Below are positions 53,788 to 64,000 of a DNA stretch of 64,000 nt, one piece after another. Under the pieces are notes generated by a model. It worked only from the letters and a program-made list of their open reading frames with translations. It was not told the origin of the DNA and did not search any database. The position numbers and the translations under genes were made by a program. The first letter of the stretch is position 1; each line of letters opens with the position of its first letter. The DNA is from Rutpela maculata (Eukaryota; Arthropoda; Insecta; Coleoptera; Cerambycidae): assembly GCA_936432065.2 (NCBI GenBank), contig OW386290.2, positions 56,177,548-56,241,547 on the forward strand, given 5' to 3'.

Positions 53788-56700
53788 CTACTGGGTCCGC
53801 GAATCGTGTGCCCTGAGCAGACGTAATGAACCGAGGATGACGGCCTTCTGCATTCTGCCGGCTAAGACCTCTGCCGAATTTCGGCATGCCGGTATGATCT
53901 TAAGTTCTGAAAGCAGTGTGTGTCTCGTTCCACCGAGGGCTCCTATAATCAGTACCACTATCTTAACAGTATGGTCTGGATAGAGTCTGCGGAGTTCGAA
54001 GAGCAAATCTCGATATTTTGTCCGTTTTTCCTCCTCCTTCAAGACAATGTTGTTCTCCGCGGGAGCCGAGAACTCCACGACAAACATTGTCTTGAGTTGG
54101 TGGTCGAGGAGGACTATGTCAGGCTTGTTGGCTTGTATTTGCCTGACTGTGGGAAAAGAGTAGTTCCAATAAATTAGACACTTCTCATTTCCCACAACGG
54201 ACTCAATATCCCCCGGAGCATAAGGCAGCACTGGTGTCTCGTCTATTTCATACGAGTGCCTTAAGTGATAATAAAGCACTCGTAATGCTCCGTCGTGCCT
54301 CTGGATATAGGCCGAGACTGCATATGTCGGACAGGCCGACAACAAGTGCATTAGAGTCTCTGGCGCCCTGCGGCAGGCCCTGCAGCTGACATCAGGGACC
54401 TCTATACCCATGACACGACTTCGATAAACGAGAGTGTTAAATACACCATCCTGGCAAGCCATTATGAATCCCTCGGTCTCAGACTTCAACCCGGCTGACC
54501 TTAAGAAGGCAAAGGTCAGCCTTTCGGATAAGCCAAGATCTTCTATATTTTTATAGAAGACTCCATGCATTGGCTTATCCGTATGAAGCTGCAGAAAGAT
54601 GTTGTGTTCTGCAGCTTTAATTTGGGCTTTTCGCCGAGCAGGTTCCAACTCGGTGACAGAGTCGCGATTTACTCGCTCGACGTCGAAGGAGAGACCAAGT
54701 TCATCGGCTGCTCTCTGTGCTGCCTTAAACAAAAACGCTCCTACCCCTGCATTTTCATGGTCTCGGACCATGCAGAGGAGGGGATCCGAACTCCTGATAA
54801 TCTTACAGGCTCCATCCAGAACCATCCTGTTATGGAGACTCTCCAAACTCAAGAGTCCACGGCCTCCCCGATGTCGTGGGAGGTATAACCGTGGAACGGA
54901 CGATTTAGGATGCAAACTCCTATTGAGATGCATCTTCTTGCGGGTTCCTACATCGAGTTGACGCAACTCCTCTCGGTTCCATTTCACCACTCCAAAGGAG
55001 TGGAGAAGGATCGGAACGGCAAGCATGTTGGTAGCAGCCACCTTGTTCTTCCCCGACAGTTCTGAAGACCAAATCTGTCGGAGTCGGTGCTGATACTTGC
55101 CGCGGAGAGCGTTTTTCACTACACTTACTTCTTGGGTGGAGCGTTGCTCGACACCCAAGTAAGTGTACGACTCTCCGGCATCTAGATGATGTAAGATGCT
55201 TCCGTCTACGAGCTGCGCGTCCTCTCCGTAGTCCCCACATCGTCCTCTCTTGAGATGGACCAGTGCACATTTGTCCAACCCGAACTCCATACCGACAGCC
55301 TGCGTGTACTCCTGTACCACCCTAAGGGACTGGTGTAGGTCCCTTTCTCCGGAGGCATAAAGTTTAAGGTCATCCATATAAAACAAATGGGTGACCTTAT
55401 GCCTCCTATCGCCGGGGGTACCGCAGTTGTATCCACGGGTTTTCCGGAGCGAAACGGATAATGGCAGTAGTGAGATGCAAAACAGAAGGGGGCTGAGGGA
55501 GTCTCCCTGAAATACTCCCCTTCTGAACGATACCGGCTCCGTCTGGACTCTATCGTTACCGGATGTTATAGTAAAGCGAGTCCTCCAGAGCGGCATCAGT
55601 TCTTCAATACATCTCACTACGGGACCGGGTACCGCAAGACATTGGAGCAAGTGTAAAATAAGCTCATGAGATGTCATGTCAAATGCCTTGCGGTAGTCGA
55701 TCCAGGCCATGGAGAGGTTCCGCTTATACTGCACGGAGTCCTGCGTGACACATCTGTCAATCAGCAGGTTCTCCTTGCAGCCAGCGACACCTCTCTTCGA
55801 CCCTCGTTGCTCATGTACCCGTTCGTAAACCGGTTCAACTGCGTGGAGCACCCGCATGTACAAAATGCGTGTAAACACTTTGTAACATGCGTTTAAACAG
55901 GTTATCGGGCGGTAGTTCTTTGGATTAGACAAATCTCCGTTCTTGGGGATCAGCACTGTCCGCCCCTCAACAACCCAAGAAGGAATTTGCTGCTCCCCAT
56001 TTAGCCAGGCATTAAAAATTCTGGCCAAATGGTGGTGGGTACTCGATAACTTTTTCCACCAAAAGTTATTTATCCCGTCGGGACCTGGAGCAGCAAAGTT
56101 CTTAGAGCCCTCAAGAGCTCTTCGAACCTCTTCTGGGGTTATTGGTTGGCACACCTCGTGTGGTTGGCGAAACCTTTGGCTAAAGGTTTCAAAGTGTGCC
56201 AGGGCTGGAGAGTCTCTGTTGAGTGGAAGCTTCTGTTCGTACAACGTTTTCCAGAAGTTTTCCACCTGATCTGCAGTCGGCGGATTTTCAGCAACACGCT
56301 GAGGCGCTTCGAAAAGGCGCGAGGGCTTTTTGCGGAAAAGTTGATTTTCCGCTAGCCCCCTCGCCCGCCTCACTAGTGACTTCTTACAAGACACTAGCAT
56401 CCGTATCCTGTCGAGGCAGTGCTGTTTGGTGGTTTGCAGCACTGCCCCATTAAGTGTGTGATGGACGCGTCTTAAGTTGGCAGCTACTCGCCGCACTTTA
56501 GGCGTGAAAGGCCTATTGGCTGCCATATAGTCCATCACACATTGGATACGGGATGCGTGTTGCCTCGCCGACCGGATCTTGGCTTCCATCTTCTGTATGC
56601 GCCGTCCCGCTCTTTCTTGTGGAGAGGTAGTATTTCGCCTCTCCACTTGAGACAAGCGTTGAGCGGCAGCATACACGGCACAATTTATGTGCCAGATGTC

Positions 56701-57114
56701 AGCCTCTTCTGGTAGCGCTGCACGAAGTTCTGCATCCACTCTGGCCAGATCTTGTGGCCCGGGGGGTTTTATGTTGTGCAACCCCCGTCTGGTACTGAGA
56801 CCCTCTGGTGTTGGTGGAACGATGGGAACCGCTTCCTCAACCGGTTCGTTCGGTGGCTGTTCGGCCACCTCATTCACTGGCTGAGGAGCGGCTCTGACAT
56901 AGCCTCTAGCACGAAGGTGGGATACATAATCACGTAGGTTCTGAGGTGTGAAGGCGTCATGTTCTGGGTGGTTTTCACACCACAGAGCATGCATTCGCGC
57001 CATGTACCCCCTTCGGCCGGGTTCACTGCTTTCATAACAGTGCATCAGGTCGTCTCTCAGTTCATCTGTCCACTCAAAGCGTCCTTGGTTATAGCGGTCG
57101 TCATCAATGGGCAT
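53788..57114 (-). CDS. Dong/R4-like retrotransposon protein (RT plus restriction-like endonuclease)
   Basis: From the first ATG (57114) the frame is 1108 codons; it stays open upstream to about 57345 without an ATG, so the true start is uncertain, as in R2-type elements. Numbering from 57345: a Myb-like N-terminal segment FEWTDELRDDLMHCY (about 90-145); RT from about 400 to 700 with NYRPITCLNACYK, WIDYRKAFDM (motif A, D550 and D556), FQGDSLSPLLF and LFYMDDLKLY (D658, D659); a C-terminal zinc knuckle CRACxxxxETLMHLLSAC (C988, C991, H1000, C1005); and the endonuclease NKPDIVLL...FVVEFSAP (D1076, E1091, lysines after). This protein would nick its DNA target and copy its own RNA there. No stop or frameshift is present. 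Confidence 0.9.
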   Translation of the reverse strand: MPIDDDRYNQGRFEWTDELRDDLMHCYESSEPGRRGYMARMHALWCENHPEHDAFTPQNLRDYVSHLRARGYVRAAPQPVNEVAEQPPNEPVEEAVPIVPPTPEGLSTRRGLHNIKPPGPQDLARVDAELRAALPEEADIWHINCAVYAAAQRLSQVERRNTTSPQERAGRRIQKMEAKIRSARQHASRIQCVMDYMAANRPFTPKVRRVAANLRRVHHTLNGAVLQTTKQHCLDRIRMLVSCKKSLVRRARGLAENQLFRKKPSRLFEAPQRVAENPPTADQVENFWKTLYEQKLPLNRDSPALAHFETFSQRFRQPHEVCQPITPEEVRRALEGSKNFAAPGPDGINNFWWKKLSSTHHHLARIFNAWLNGEQQIPSWVVEGRTVLIPKNGDLSNPKNYRPITCLNACYKVFTRILYMRVLHAVEPVYERVHEQRGSKRGVAGCKENLLIDRCVTQDSVQYKRNLSMAWIDYRKAFDMTSHELILHLLQCLAVPGPVVRCIEELMPLWRTRFTITSGNDRVQTEPVSFRRGVFQGDSLSPLLFCISLLPLSVSLRKTRGYNCGTPGDRRHKVTHLFYMDDLKLYASGERDLHQSLRVVQEYTQAVGMEFGLDKCALVHLKRGRCGDYGEDAQLVDGSILHHLDAGESYTYLGVEQRSTQEVSVVKNALRGKYQHRLRQIWSSELSGKNKVAATNMLAVPILLHSFGVVKWNREELRQLDVGTRKKMHLNRSLHPKSSVPRLYLPRHRGGRGLLSLESLHNRMVLDGACKIIRSSDPLLCMVRDHENAGVGAFLFKAAQRAADELGLSFDVERVNRDSVTELEPARRKAQIKAAEHNIFLQLHTDKPMHGVFYKNIEDLGLSERLTFAFLRSAGLKSETEGFIMACQDGVFNTLVYRSRVMGIEVPDVSCRACRRAPETLMHLLSACPTYAVSAYIQRHDGALRVLYYHLRHSYEIDETPVLPYAPGDIESVVGNEKCLIYWNYSFPTVRQIQANKPDIVLLDHQLKTMFVVEFSAPAENNIVLKEEEKRTKYRDLLFELRRLYPDHTVKIVVLIIGALGGTRHTLLSELKIIPACRNSAEVLAGRMQKAVILGSLRLLRAHDSRTQ

Positions 57115-57253
57115 CCTTCCCTGTTGGGCCCCACCACCTTGCCCTTGACCCCTATCCGCACGGGGTCGATCGTGGGGGCCCTGTCTTCGGCCAATTGGAA
57201 CCGGAGGATCGGGCTTGTGGGTGGTTAGCCCAACAAGCCCACGACCGACACCA

Positions 57254-57275
57254 GAGGGGAAAGCGCTTTCCCCTC
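57254..57275. promoter_or_regulatory. Perfect 22-bp palindrome in the 5' region of the Dong/R4-like element
   Basis: GAGGGGAAAGC and GCTTTCCCCTC form an uninterrupted palindrome 70-90 bp downstream of the open frame's upstream limit, in the segment before the first ATG. In the RNA it could form a hairpin. R2-type elements are known to carry 5' self-cleaving HDV-like ribozymes; whether this hairpin belongs to one is not shown. Confidence 0.6.
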
Positions 57276-57380
57276 CCGGGTGCGCTAGGGCTGCCGGTTC
57301 GGTTTTGCACCCCCAGCTGGAGTAAGTGGTGGCGCTACTCACCAAAGGCTAGATAGATAACGGTTAGCCTCTCCTGCTTA

Positions 57381-57414
57381 TTATTATTATTATTTTTTTT
57401 TTTTTTTTTTTTTT
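57381..57414. repeat. TTA array and T-run joining two LINEs
   Basis: Five to six TTA units followed by about 20 T. Read on the minus strand this is the A-run and AAT array at the 3' end of the I-type LINE, directly followed by the 5' end of the Dong/R4-like LINE. Confidence 0.9.
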
Positions 57415-60400
57415 CCTAGCGGCATCAACTACCTAGGTTATTAGCCGCTGTCACGTAATTGTTTCGCCGATTTAATCAAAGGTTCTTGATTAATCCCGTT
57501 TCATGTAGAAATTGTTTGAGTTTTTCAACATTTTTGGCCTCATTGTTTAAGCATGTACTTAATTCGTTAGACATTTTAAGTCGTAGTCTTGTCCCCGCGT
57601 ACTTGGTACAGAAAAGAAGTACATGGCTCACCGTCAAGTAGGATTGACACTCCTCACATCTGGGTTGTCTGGTACCAGTTAACATAAATGAACTTGTAAG
57701 TCGGGTATGTCCGATTCTTAGTCGCGTAATTGCCACCTTTTCTCTTTTCTTCAGTTCTATTGGGAAGTTCCAAAAACCTACAGAAGGTTTCGTCGTTTTG
57801 AGACGTGCCTCATTTCGAGACCAGTCCTCCTGCCAGCTTTCAATGCTTTTGTTTTTGACATGATTTTTCATGTCAAGATGGTGCGCTGGAATGTTTTCGT
57901 CAGTTTCGTTTTGTGTTGCGTCCCGTGCTGCTTGGTCCGCAAGTTCATTACCTCGGATTCCTATATGACTTGGAACCCATACAAGGATTATGTCCTTGGA
58001 ATCGTTTTTAAGTTTGTTTATGAGTGCAAGAACTTTTTGCACAAGGGGATCCAGACTGTGAGTATTTGAAAGGGCTTGAAGAGAACTTAAGGAATCCGAA
58101 CATATTAGTGTATTACGCCAAGGAGCTTCGTCTATATATTGTAATGCTTGCCAAATAGCATATAACTCAGCTGTAAAGATACACGCATAATGTGGAAGTG
58201 ACCATGAAAATGTTCTACTCAGGATTGCAAATGCACTTCCTACCCCGTGATCTGTTTTTGATCCATCTGTATAGATAACCTGGCTTCCAGGGTGTTTTTC
58301 TAGTATCGACCAGAATTTTGTTAAAAGTAAGTATCTGTTTGTTTCTGCCTTTTTGAATATTGTACAATCAAGGATCATTTCCGGTTTTTCAGTCGTCCAA
58401 GGAGGGACCTCACTTGGACCTCTACTGAACATTTCCGGTAAGTTTATTGACAAAGAATTTAGTGCCTCTTCGATTCTTACGCTAACTGGTTTGGTGATAG
58501 TATTGCGGCCTTCGTAAATAGCTCTGTTGGTTTCATTAAACAGTAAGTCATAGTTAATGTGTTCCGGTTGAGACCACACGGTGATTGCGTAGTTTAGAAG
58601 AAGTTGTCGTCTTCTGTTGGTCAGAGGCGGAACACTGGCTTCGCAGTTTAATGATTCAAGTGGGCTAGTGCGGAAAGCCCCTAGAGAGAGTCTTAGAGCA
58701 GTACCCTGAATTTTATCAAGTTTTTTCAACTTGGTTCTACGAGCCGCACCATAAATAATACATCCGTAGTCGATTCTTGGCAACACGAGGGTTTTATACA
58801 GATTGATCAGAGTATCCCTATCACATCCCCAGTTAAGGCTGGATAGAGCTCTAAAGATGTTGATAATGTTTTTACACTTTGTTACGATGTTGTCAATCTG
58901 ATGGTCCCAGTGAAGTTTTCTGTCTAAGATAACTCCCAGAAATTTATATGAATTAACGAATTCAGTTGGTGTTCCCAGGATTTCTATTCGTGGGTCACGG
59001 TGGGGTTTTCGTAGTCGGCAAAAATGTATCGCTTTAGTTTTTGTAGAGGAAAATTTGAAGCCGGATATTTCTGCTTCCCTTAAGACTTTGTTGATATTAT
59101 GTTCAAGCTTTTCCTCTATCTCCTCGATGGTGTTTGCACTATAGAATATAGCAAGGTCGTCTACGTACATACATTTTTGGACTGGAGATTCAATGCTCTC
59201 AACTATACTATTTACTGCTATATCAAATAGCATTACACTTAGGGTGGAGCCCTGAGGTATGCCATTTTCTAAGGAGCGATTTTCTGAAATTTCGTTGCCA
59301 ATTCTGACTCGGAAAGAACGGTCGCACAGAAAACTTTCAATGAAGCGGGGCATATTTCCTCGTACATCCCATTTATGTAATTTTTCCAGTATTCCGAACC
59401 TCCATGTCATATCGAAAGCTTTCTCGAGATCAAAAAATATAGCTACGAGATGTTTTCTTTCAGCGAAACTTTTTTGTATGCTGTCTTCGATATGTACCAG
59501 ATTGTCTAAAGTAGAGCGAGCTTTTCGATAACCAGTTTGATGGGCAGAGAGAAGTTTCCTTGACTCTAATACCCAGGTGAGACGAAAACTAACCATTTTT
59601 TCCAGCAATTTTCCCAGGCAGCAGGTGAGTGATATTGGTCGGTGACTACTTGCAAGAATAGGGTCTTTGCCTTGTTTGGGAACCGGAATGATAAAAGCTT
59701 CCTTCCATCGGGTTGGGTAGCTTCCCTCAGAATATATTTTATTATACAGAGCTAAAAGATTATTTTTCTGACTTTGTGGTAGTTGCCTGATTAGTTCATA
59801 CGGGATTTTATCCGGGCCTGGACTAGAGTTGCTGCACAAGGAAAGAGCTTCTTCAAGTTCTTTCATGGTAAAAGGTCTGTTATACGGTAGGTCCAACTGA
59901 GTATCAAAGTCTAATATCCTTTCAGATGCTGTTTTAAACTGTATGAAATTATTATCATAATTTTCAGAAGAGCTGATTGATTGAAAGTGGTTTGCCAATT
60001 CATTTACCACTTCTGATGAGTCCGTTACCTCCTCGTTGTTAATGAGGAGTATGGGAGAAGGAGTATTAAATTTTTTGCCAATTATACATCTGATCTTTGT
60101 CCATGCCTCGGTTATTGGAGTCTTGGGTGTGATAGATGATACAAAACCTTCCCACGAGTTTCGCTTACTTTTTAGAACTGTTCGTCTGGCTTTAGCTCTT
60201 AGTCGCTTGAAGTTGATCAGATTTTCTTTAGAAGGGTGTCTCTTGAAAACATTGAAAGCGTGTTTCTTGTCAGAAATTGCCTCAGCTACTGAACTATTCC
60301 ACCATGGAACTGTTCTCGGTCGGGAAGAATTTTTTGTTTGGGGAATAGTGTTTTCTGCTGCTGTAATCATTGCGTTGGTTAGATTAGTGACCATATCATC

Positions 60401-61199
60401 AATATTGTTGGCTGTAAAGTTAAATTTTTTAATAATATCTTGGTAAAGTGTCCAATTGGCTCGTTCTAGTAGCCATCGTCGCGTTTGATTTTGACTGATT
60501 GCTCTGTCGGCAAATTCTATCATGACAGGAAAGTGGTCGGTATCATGATGATTTTCCAGGACACTCCAGCGAAGACTGGGTGCCAAAGAAGGACTAGAGA
60601 TGGAAAGATCAATGGCTGAAAAGGTCTGCGATCTGCTGTTAAGGTAGGTGCCTTTGCCTGTATTTAAGATAACCAGGTCTTGTTCCTCAATGAATTGCTC
60701 TAAGATTCTACCACGTGTATCTATGGTACTTGAGCCCCAGAGAGTGTGGTGTGAGTTGAAGTCTCCAAGAAGTATAAATGGTGAGGGAATTTGAGAAATT
60801 AGTTCCCTCAGATTGTCGAGATTCCAGGAGTTGTCCGGTAGATAAATATTGCACATACTAATTTTCATGGGGAATGATATTCTCACTGCCACAGCTTGAA
60901 GACTAGTATGTAGATTGATACTAGTTGCGGGTATATTATCTTTTAAAAATAATGCTACACCACCTCTAGCTCTTAAGTTAGGTTCAACATCAAACCTGAA
61001 AGAGTTGTATCCTCTAAGGGAGAAACTCTCCTCAGGCTTGAGATGAGTTTCTTGTAGGCAGATAATTGAAGGCAATTTTTCCACCATAATTGATTTAAGT
61101 TCGCAGTAATGGGTTTTGCATCCATTGCAATTCCATTGAATTATGTTTTCTAGCTTATACATAATGATTAATTTAAAGTTTTGTGAACAAACAATTCTA
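57415..61199 (-). mobile_element. I-type LINE, 5' truncated before ORF2, in an AAT array
   Basis: It has a minus-strand 3' UTR of about 60 bp (57415-57475), ORF2 (57476-61162), and a 5' edge only about 37 bp upstream of the ORF2 ATG where the long AAT array begins. ORF1 is absent, as expected from 5' truncation during insertion. The 3' end carries an A-run plus AAT units. AAT repeats on both sides place it inside the same array as the Dong/R4-like elements. Confidence 0.85.
57476..61162 (-). CDS. I-type LINE ORF2 polyprotein: AP endonuclease, RT, RNase H, zinc knuckle
   Basis: 1228 codons from ATG at 61162, uninterrupted. AP endonuclease about 1-220: WNCNG (10-14), CLQETH (E38), LLGDFNSHH (D134, N136), SAIDLS, TDHFPV (D209, H210). 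RT about 430-760: SPGPDKIP, HRPISLTCCLGKLLEK, IFFDLEKAFD (D578, D584), NGIPQGSTLS, CMYVDDLAIF (D668, D669). RNase H about 960-1080: YTDGSK (D965), FTAELYAIW (E999), CSDSLSS (D1023), VWVPSHIGIRGNELAD (D1075). The C-terminal Cys/His knuckle is CEECQSYLTVSHVLLFC. It would nick the target, reverse-transcribe its RNA and remove the RNA strand. An apparent longer frame to 61780 is only AAT repeat and A-run read as Asn and Lys. All catalytic residues are intact. Confidence 0.92.
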   Translation of the reverse strand: MYKLENIIQWNCNGCKTHYCELKSIMVEKLPSIICLQETHLKPEESFSLRGYNSFRFDVEPNLRARGGVALFLKDNIPATSINLHTSLQAVAVRISFPMKISMCNIYLPDNSWNLDNLRELISQIPSPFILLGDFNSHHTLWGSSTIDTRGRILEQFIEEQDLVILNTGKGTYLNSRSQTFSAIDLSISSPSLAPSLRWSVLENHHDTDHFPVMIEFADRAISQNQTRRWLLERANWTLYQDIIKKFNFTANNIDDMVTNLTNAMITAAENTIPQTKNSSRPRTVPWWNSSVAEAISDKKHAFNVFKRHPSKENLINFKRLRAKARRTVLKSKRNSWEGFVSSITPKTPITEAWTKIRCIIGKKFNTPSPILLINNEEVTDSSEVVNELANHFQSISSSENYDNNFIQFKTASERILDFDTQLDLPYNRPFTMKELEEALSLCSNSSPGPDKIPYELIRQLPQSQKNNLLALYNKIYSEGSYPTRWKEAFIIPVPKQGKDPILASSHRPISLTCCLGKLLEKMVSFRLTWVLESRKLLSAHQTGYRKARSTLDNLVHIEDSIQKSFAERKHLVAIFFDLEKAFDMTWRFGILEKLHKWDVRGNMPRFIESFLCDRSFRVRIGNEISENRSLENGIPQGSTLSVMLFDIAVNSIVESIESPVQKCMYVDDLAIFYSANTIEEIEEKLEHNINKVLREAEISGFKFSSTKTKAIHFCRLRKPHRDPRIEILGTPTEFVNSYKFLGVILDRKLHWDHQIDNIVTKCKNIINIFRALSSLNWGCDRDTLINLYKTLVLPRIDYGCIIYGAARRTKLKKLDKIQGTALRLSLGAFRTSPLESLNCEASVPPLTNRRRQLLLNYAITVWSQPEHINYDLLFNETNRAIYEGRNTITKPVSVRIEEALNSLSINLPEMFSRGPSEVPPWTTEKPEMILDCTIFKKAETNRYLLLTKFWSILEKHPGSQVIYTDGSKTDHGVGSAFAILSRTFSWSLPHYACIFTAELYAIWQALQYIDEAPWRNTLICSDSLSSLQALSNTHSLDPLVQKVLALINKLKNDSKDIILVWVPSHIGIRGNELADQAARDATQNETDENIPAHHLDMKNHVKNKSIESWQEDWSRNEARLKTTKPSVGFWNFPIELKKREKVAITRLRIGHTRLTSSFMLTGTRQPRCEECQSYLTVSHVLLFCTKYAGTRLRLKMSNELSTCLNNEAKNVEKLKQFLHETGLIKNL

Positions 61200-64000
<2,801 letters not shown>

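Larger units (their letters stand above)
53692..57380 (-). mobile_element. Dong/R4-like LINE with restriction-like endonuclease, between TTA arrays
   Basis: This minus-strand element begins next to a short AAT array (57381-57397 on the plus strand as TTATTATT) and ends with a 95-bp 3' UTR and an A-run (T-run on plus, about 53673-53692), after which AAT repeats follow. Base composition is clearly richer in G and C than the surroundings. The 3' UTR contains a hairpin CACCCCACGGGCGTGGGGAG whose counterpart is found in the second copy (61800-61830). Dong of silkworm is known to sit in TAA repeats, and the flanks here agree. The intact frame means it may still be capable of movement. Confidence 0.85.

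Noticed and set aside
53780..57228. Plus-strand open frames across the Dong/R4-like element
   Set aside because: They are antisense shadows of the minus-strand coding sequence, favoured by its higher GC content.
58000..60446. Plus-strand frames antisense to the I-type ORF2
   Set aside because: They lie wholly inside the intact minus-strand ORF2 and show no motif.

Overview
The window looks like a repeat-dense, AT-rich intergenic stretch of a large insect genome. A beetle is plausible, but species cannot be settled from the sequence. The evidence is eukaryotic non-LTR retrotransposons of several insect-typical clades, Tc1/mariner-, hAT- and PIF/Harbinger-type DNA elements, AATAAA signals, long microsatellites, and no bacterial operon structure. 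I see no host protein-coding gene that I can defend. Almost every coding-like segment is a transposable-element protein or its wreckage.

Layout. 0-9 kb: remnants of a cysteine-rich CXC-type protein (257-735), broken CR1/Jockey-group LINE pieces (2.46-3.75 kb and 6.3-8.17 kb), each cut by a copy of a roughly 650-bp hairpin-ended repeat, and a minus-strand remnant of another arthropod multi-copy protein (5713-5990). 9-31 kb: a series of foldback structures with long inverted arms (9566-10586, 13599-16995, 20225-23555 inside a wider inverted repeat, 26030-27725, 29279-30881). The 13.6-17 kb and 29.3-30.9 kb elements carry decayed pieces of the same CXC/DNxD orphan protein family, and one more piece lies at the left edge. 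LINE fragments sit between them. 31-41 kb: a GC-rich island of unknown origin, MITE-like hairpins, a Crypton-like recombinase fragment, a DDE transposase remnant, and nested TIR elements at 35818-39087 and 36664-38632. A dispersed repeat (17690-18372 and 39917-40797) holds a PIF/Harbinger MITE in one copy and an empty site in the other. 42-50 kb: microsatellites, a 186-bp hAT MITE with a perfect 8-bp duplication, a 30-bp minisatellite, and a DNA transposon (46569-48770) that has split a LINE.

50-64 kb is the youngest and most striking part. A CR1-group LINE on the plus strand ends in an ATT-repeat tail. It is followed by three minus-strand LINEs, all in the same orientation: a Dong/R4-like element with restriction-like endonuclease (53692-57380, open frame intact), an I-type element with AP endonuclease, RT and RNase H (57415-61199, ORF2 intact) and a second, decayed Dong-like copy (61694-64000, running off the window). 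Every minus-strand junction is an A-run followed by an AAT array, up to about 494 bp long. The simplest reading is one TAA/TTA microsatellite that served repeatedly as an insertion target.

Interactions are those of nested mobile DNA, not of a pathway. Each element supplies its own RT and endonuclease or transposase, the short MITEs and the 650-bp repeat depend on proteins supplied elsewhere, and later elements date earlier ones by interrupting them.
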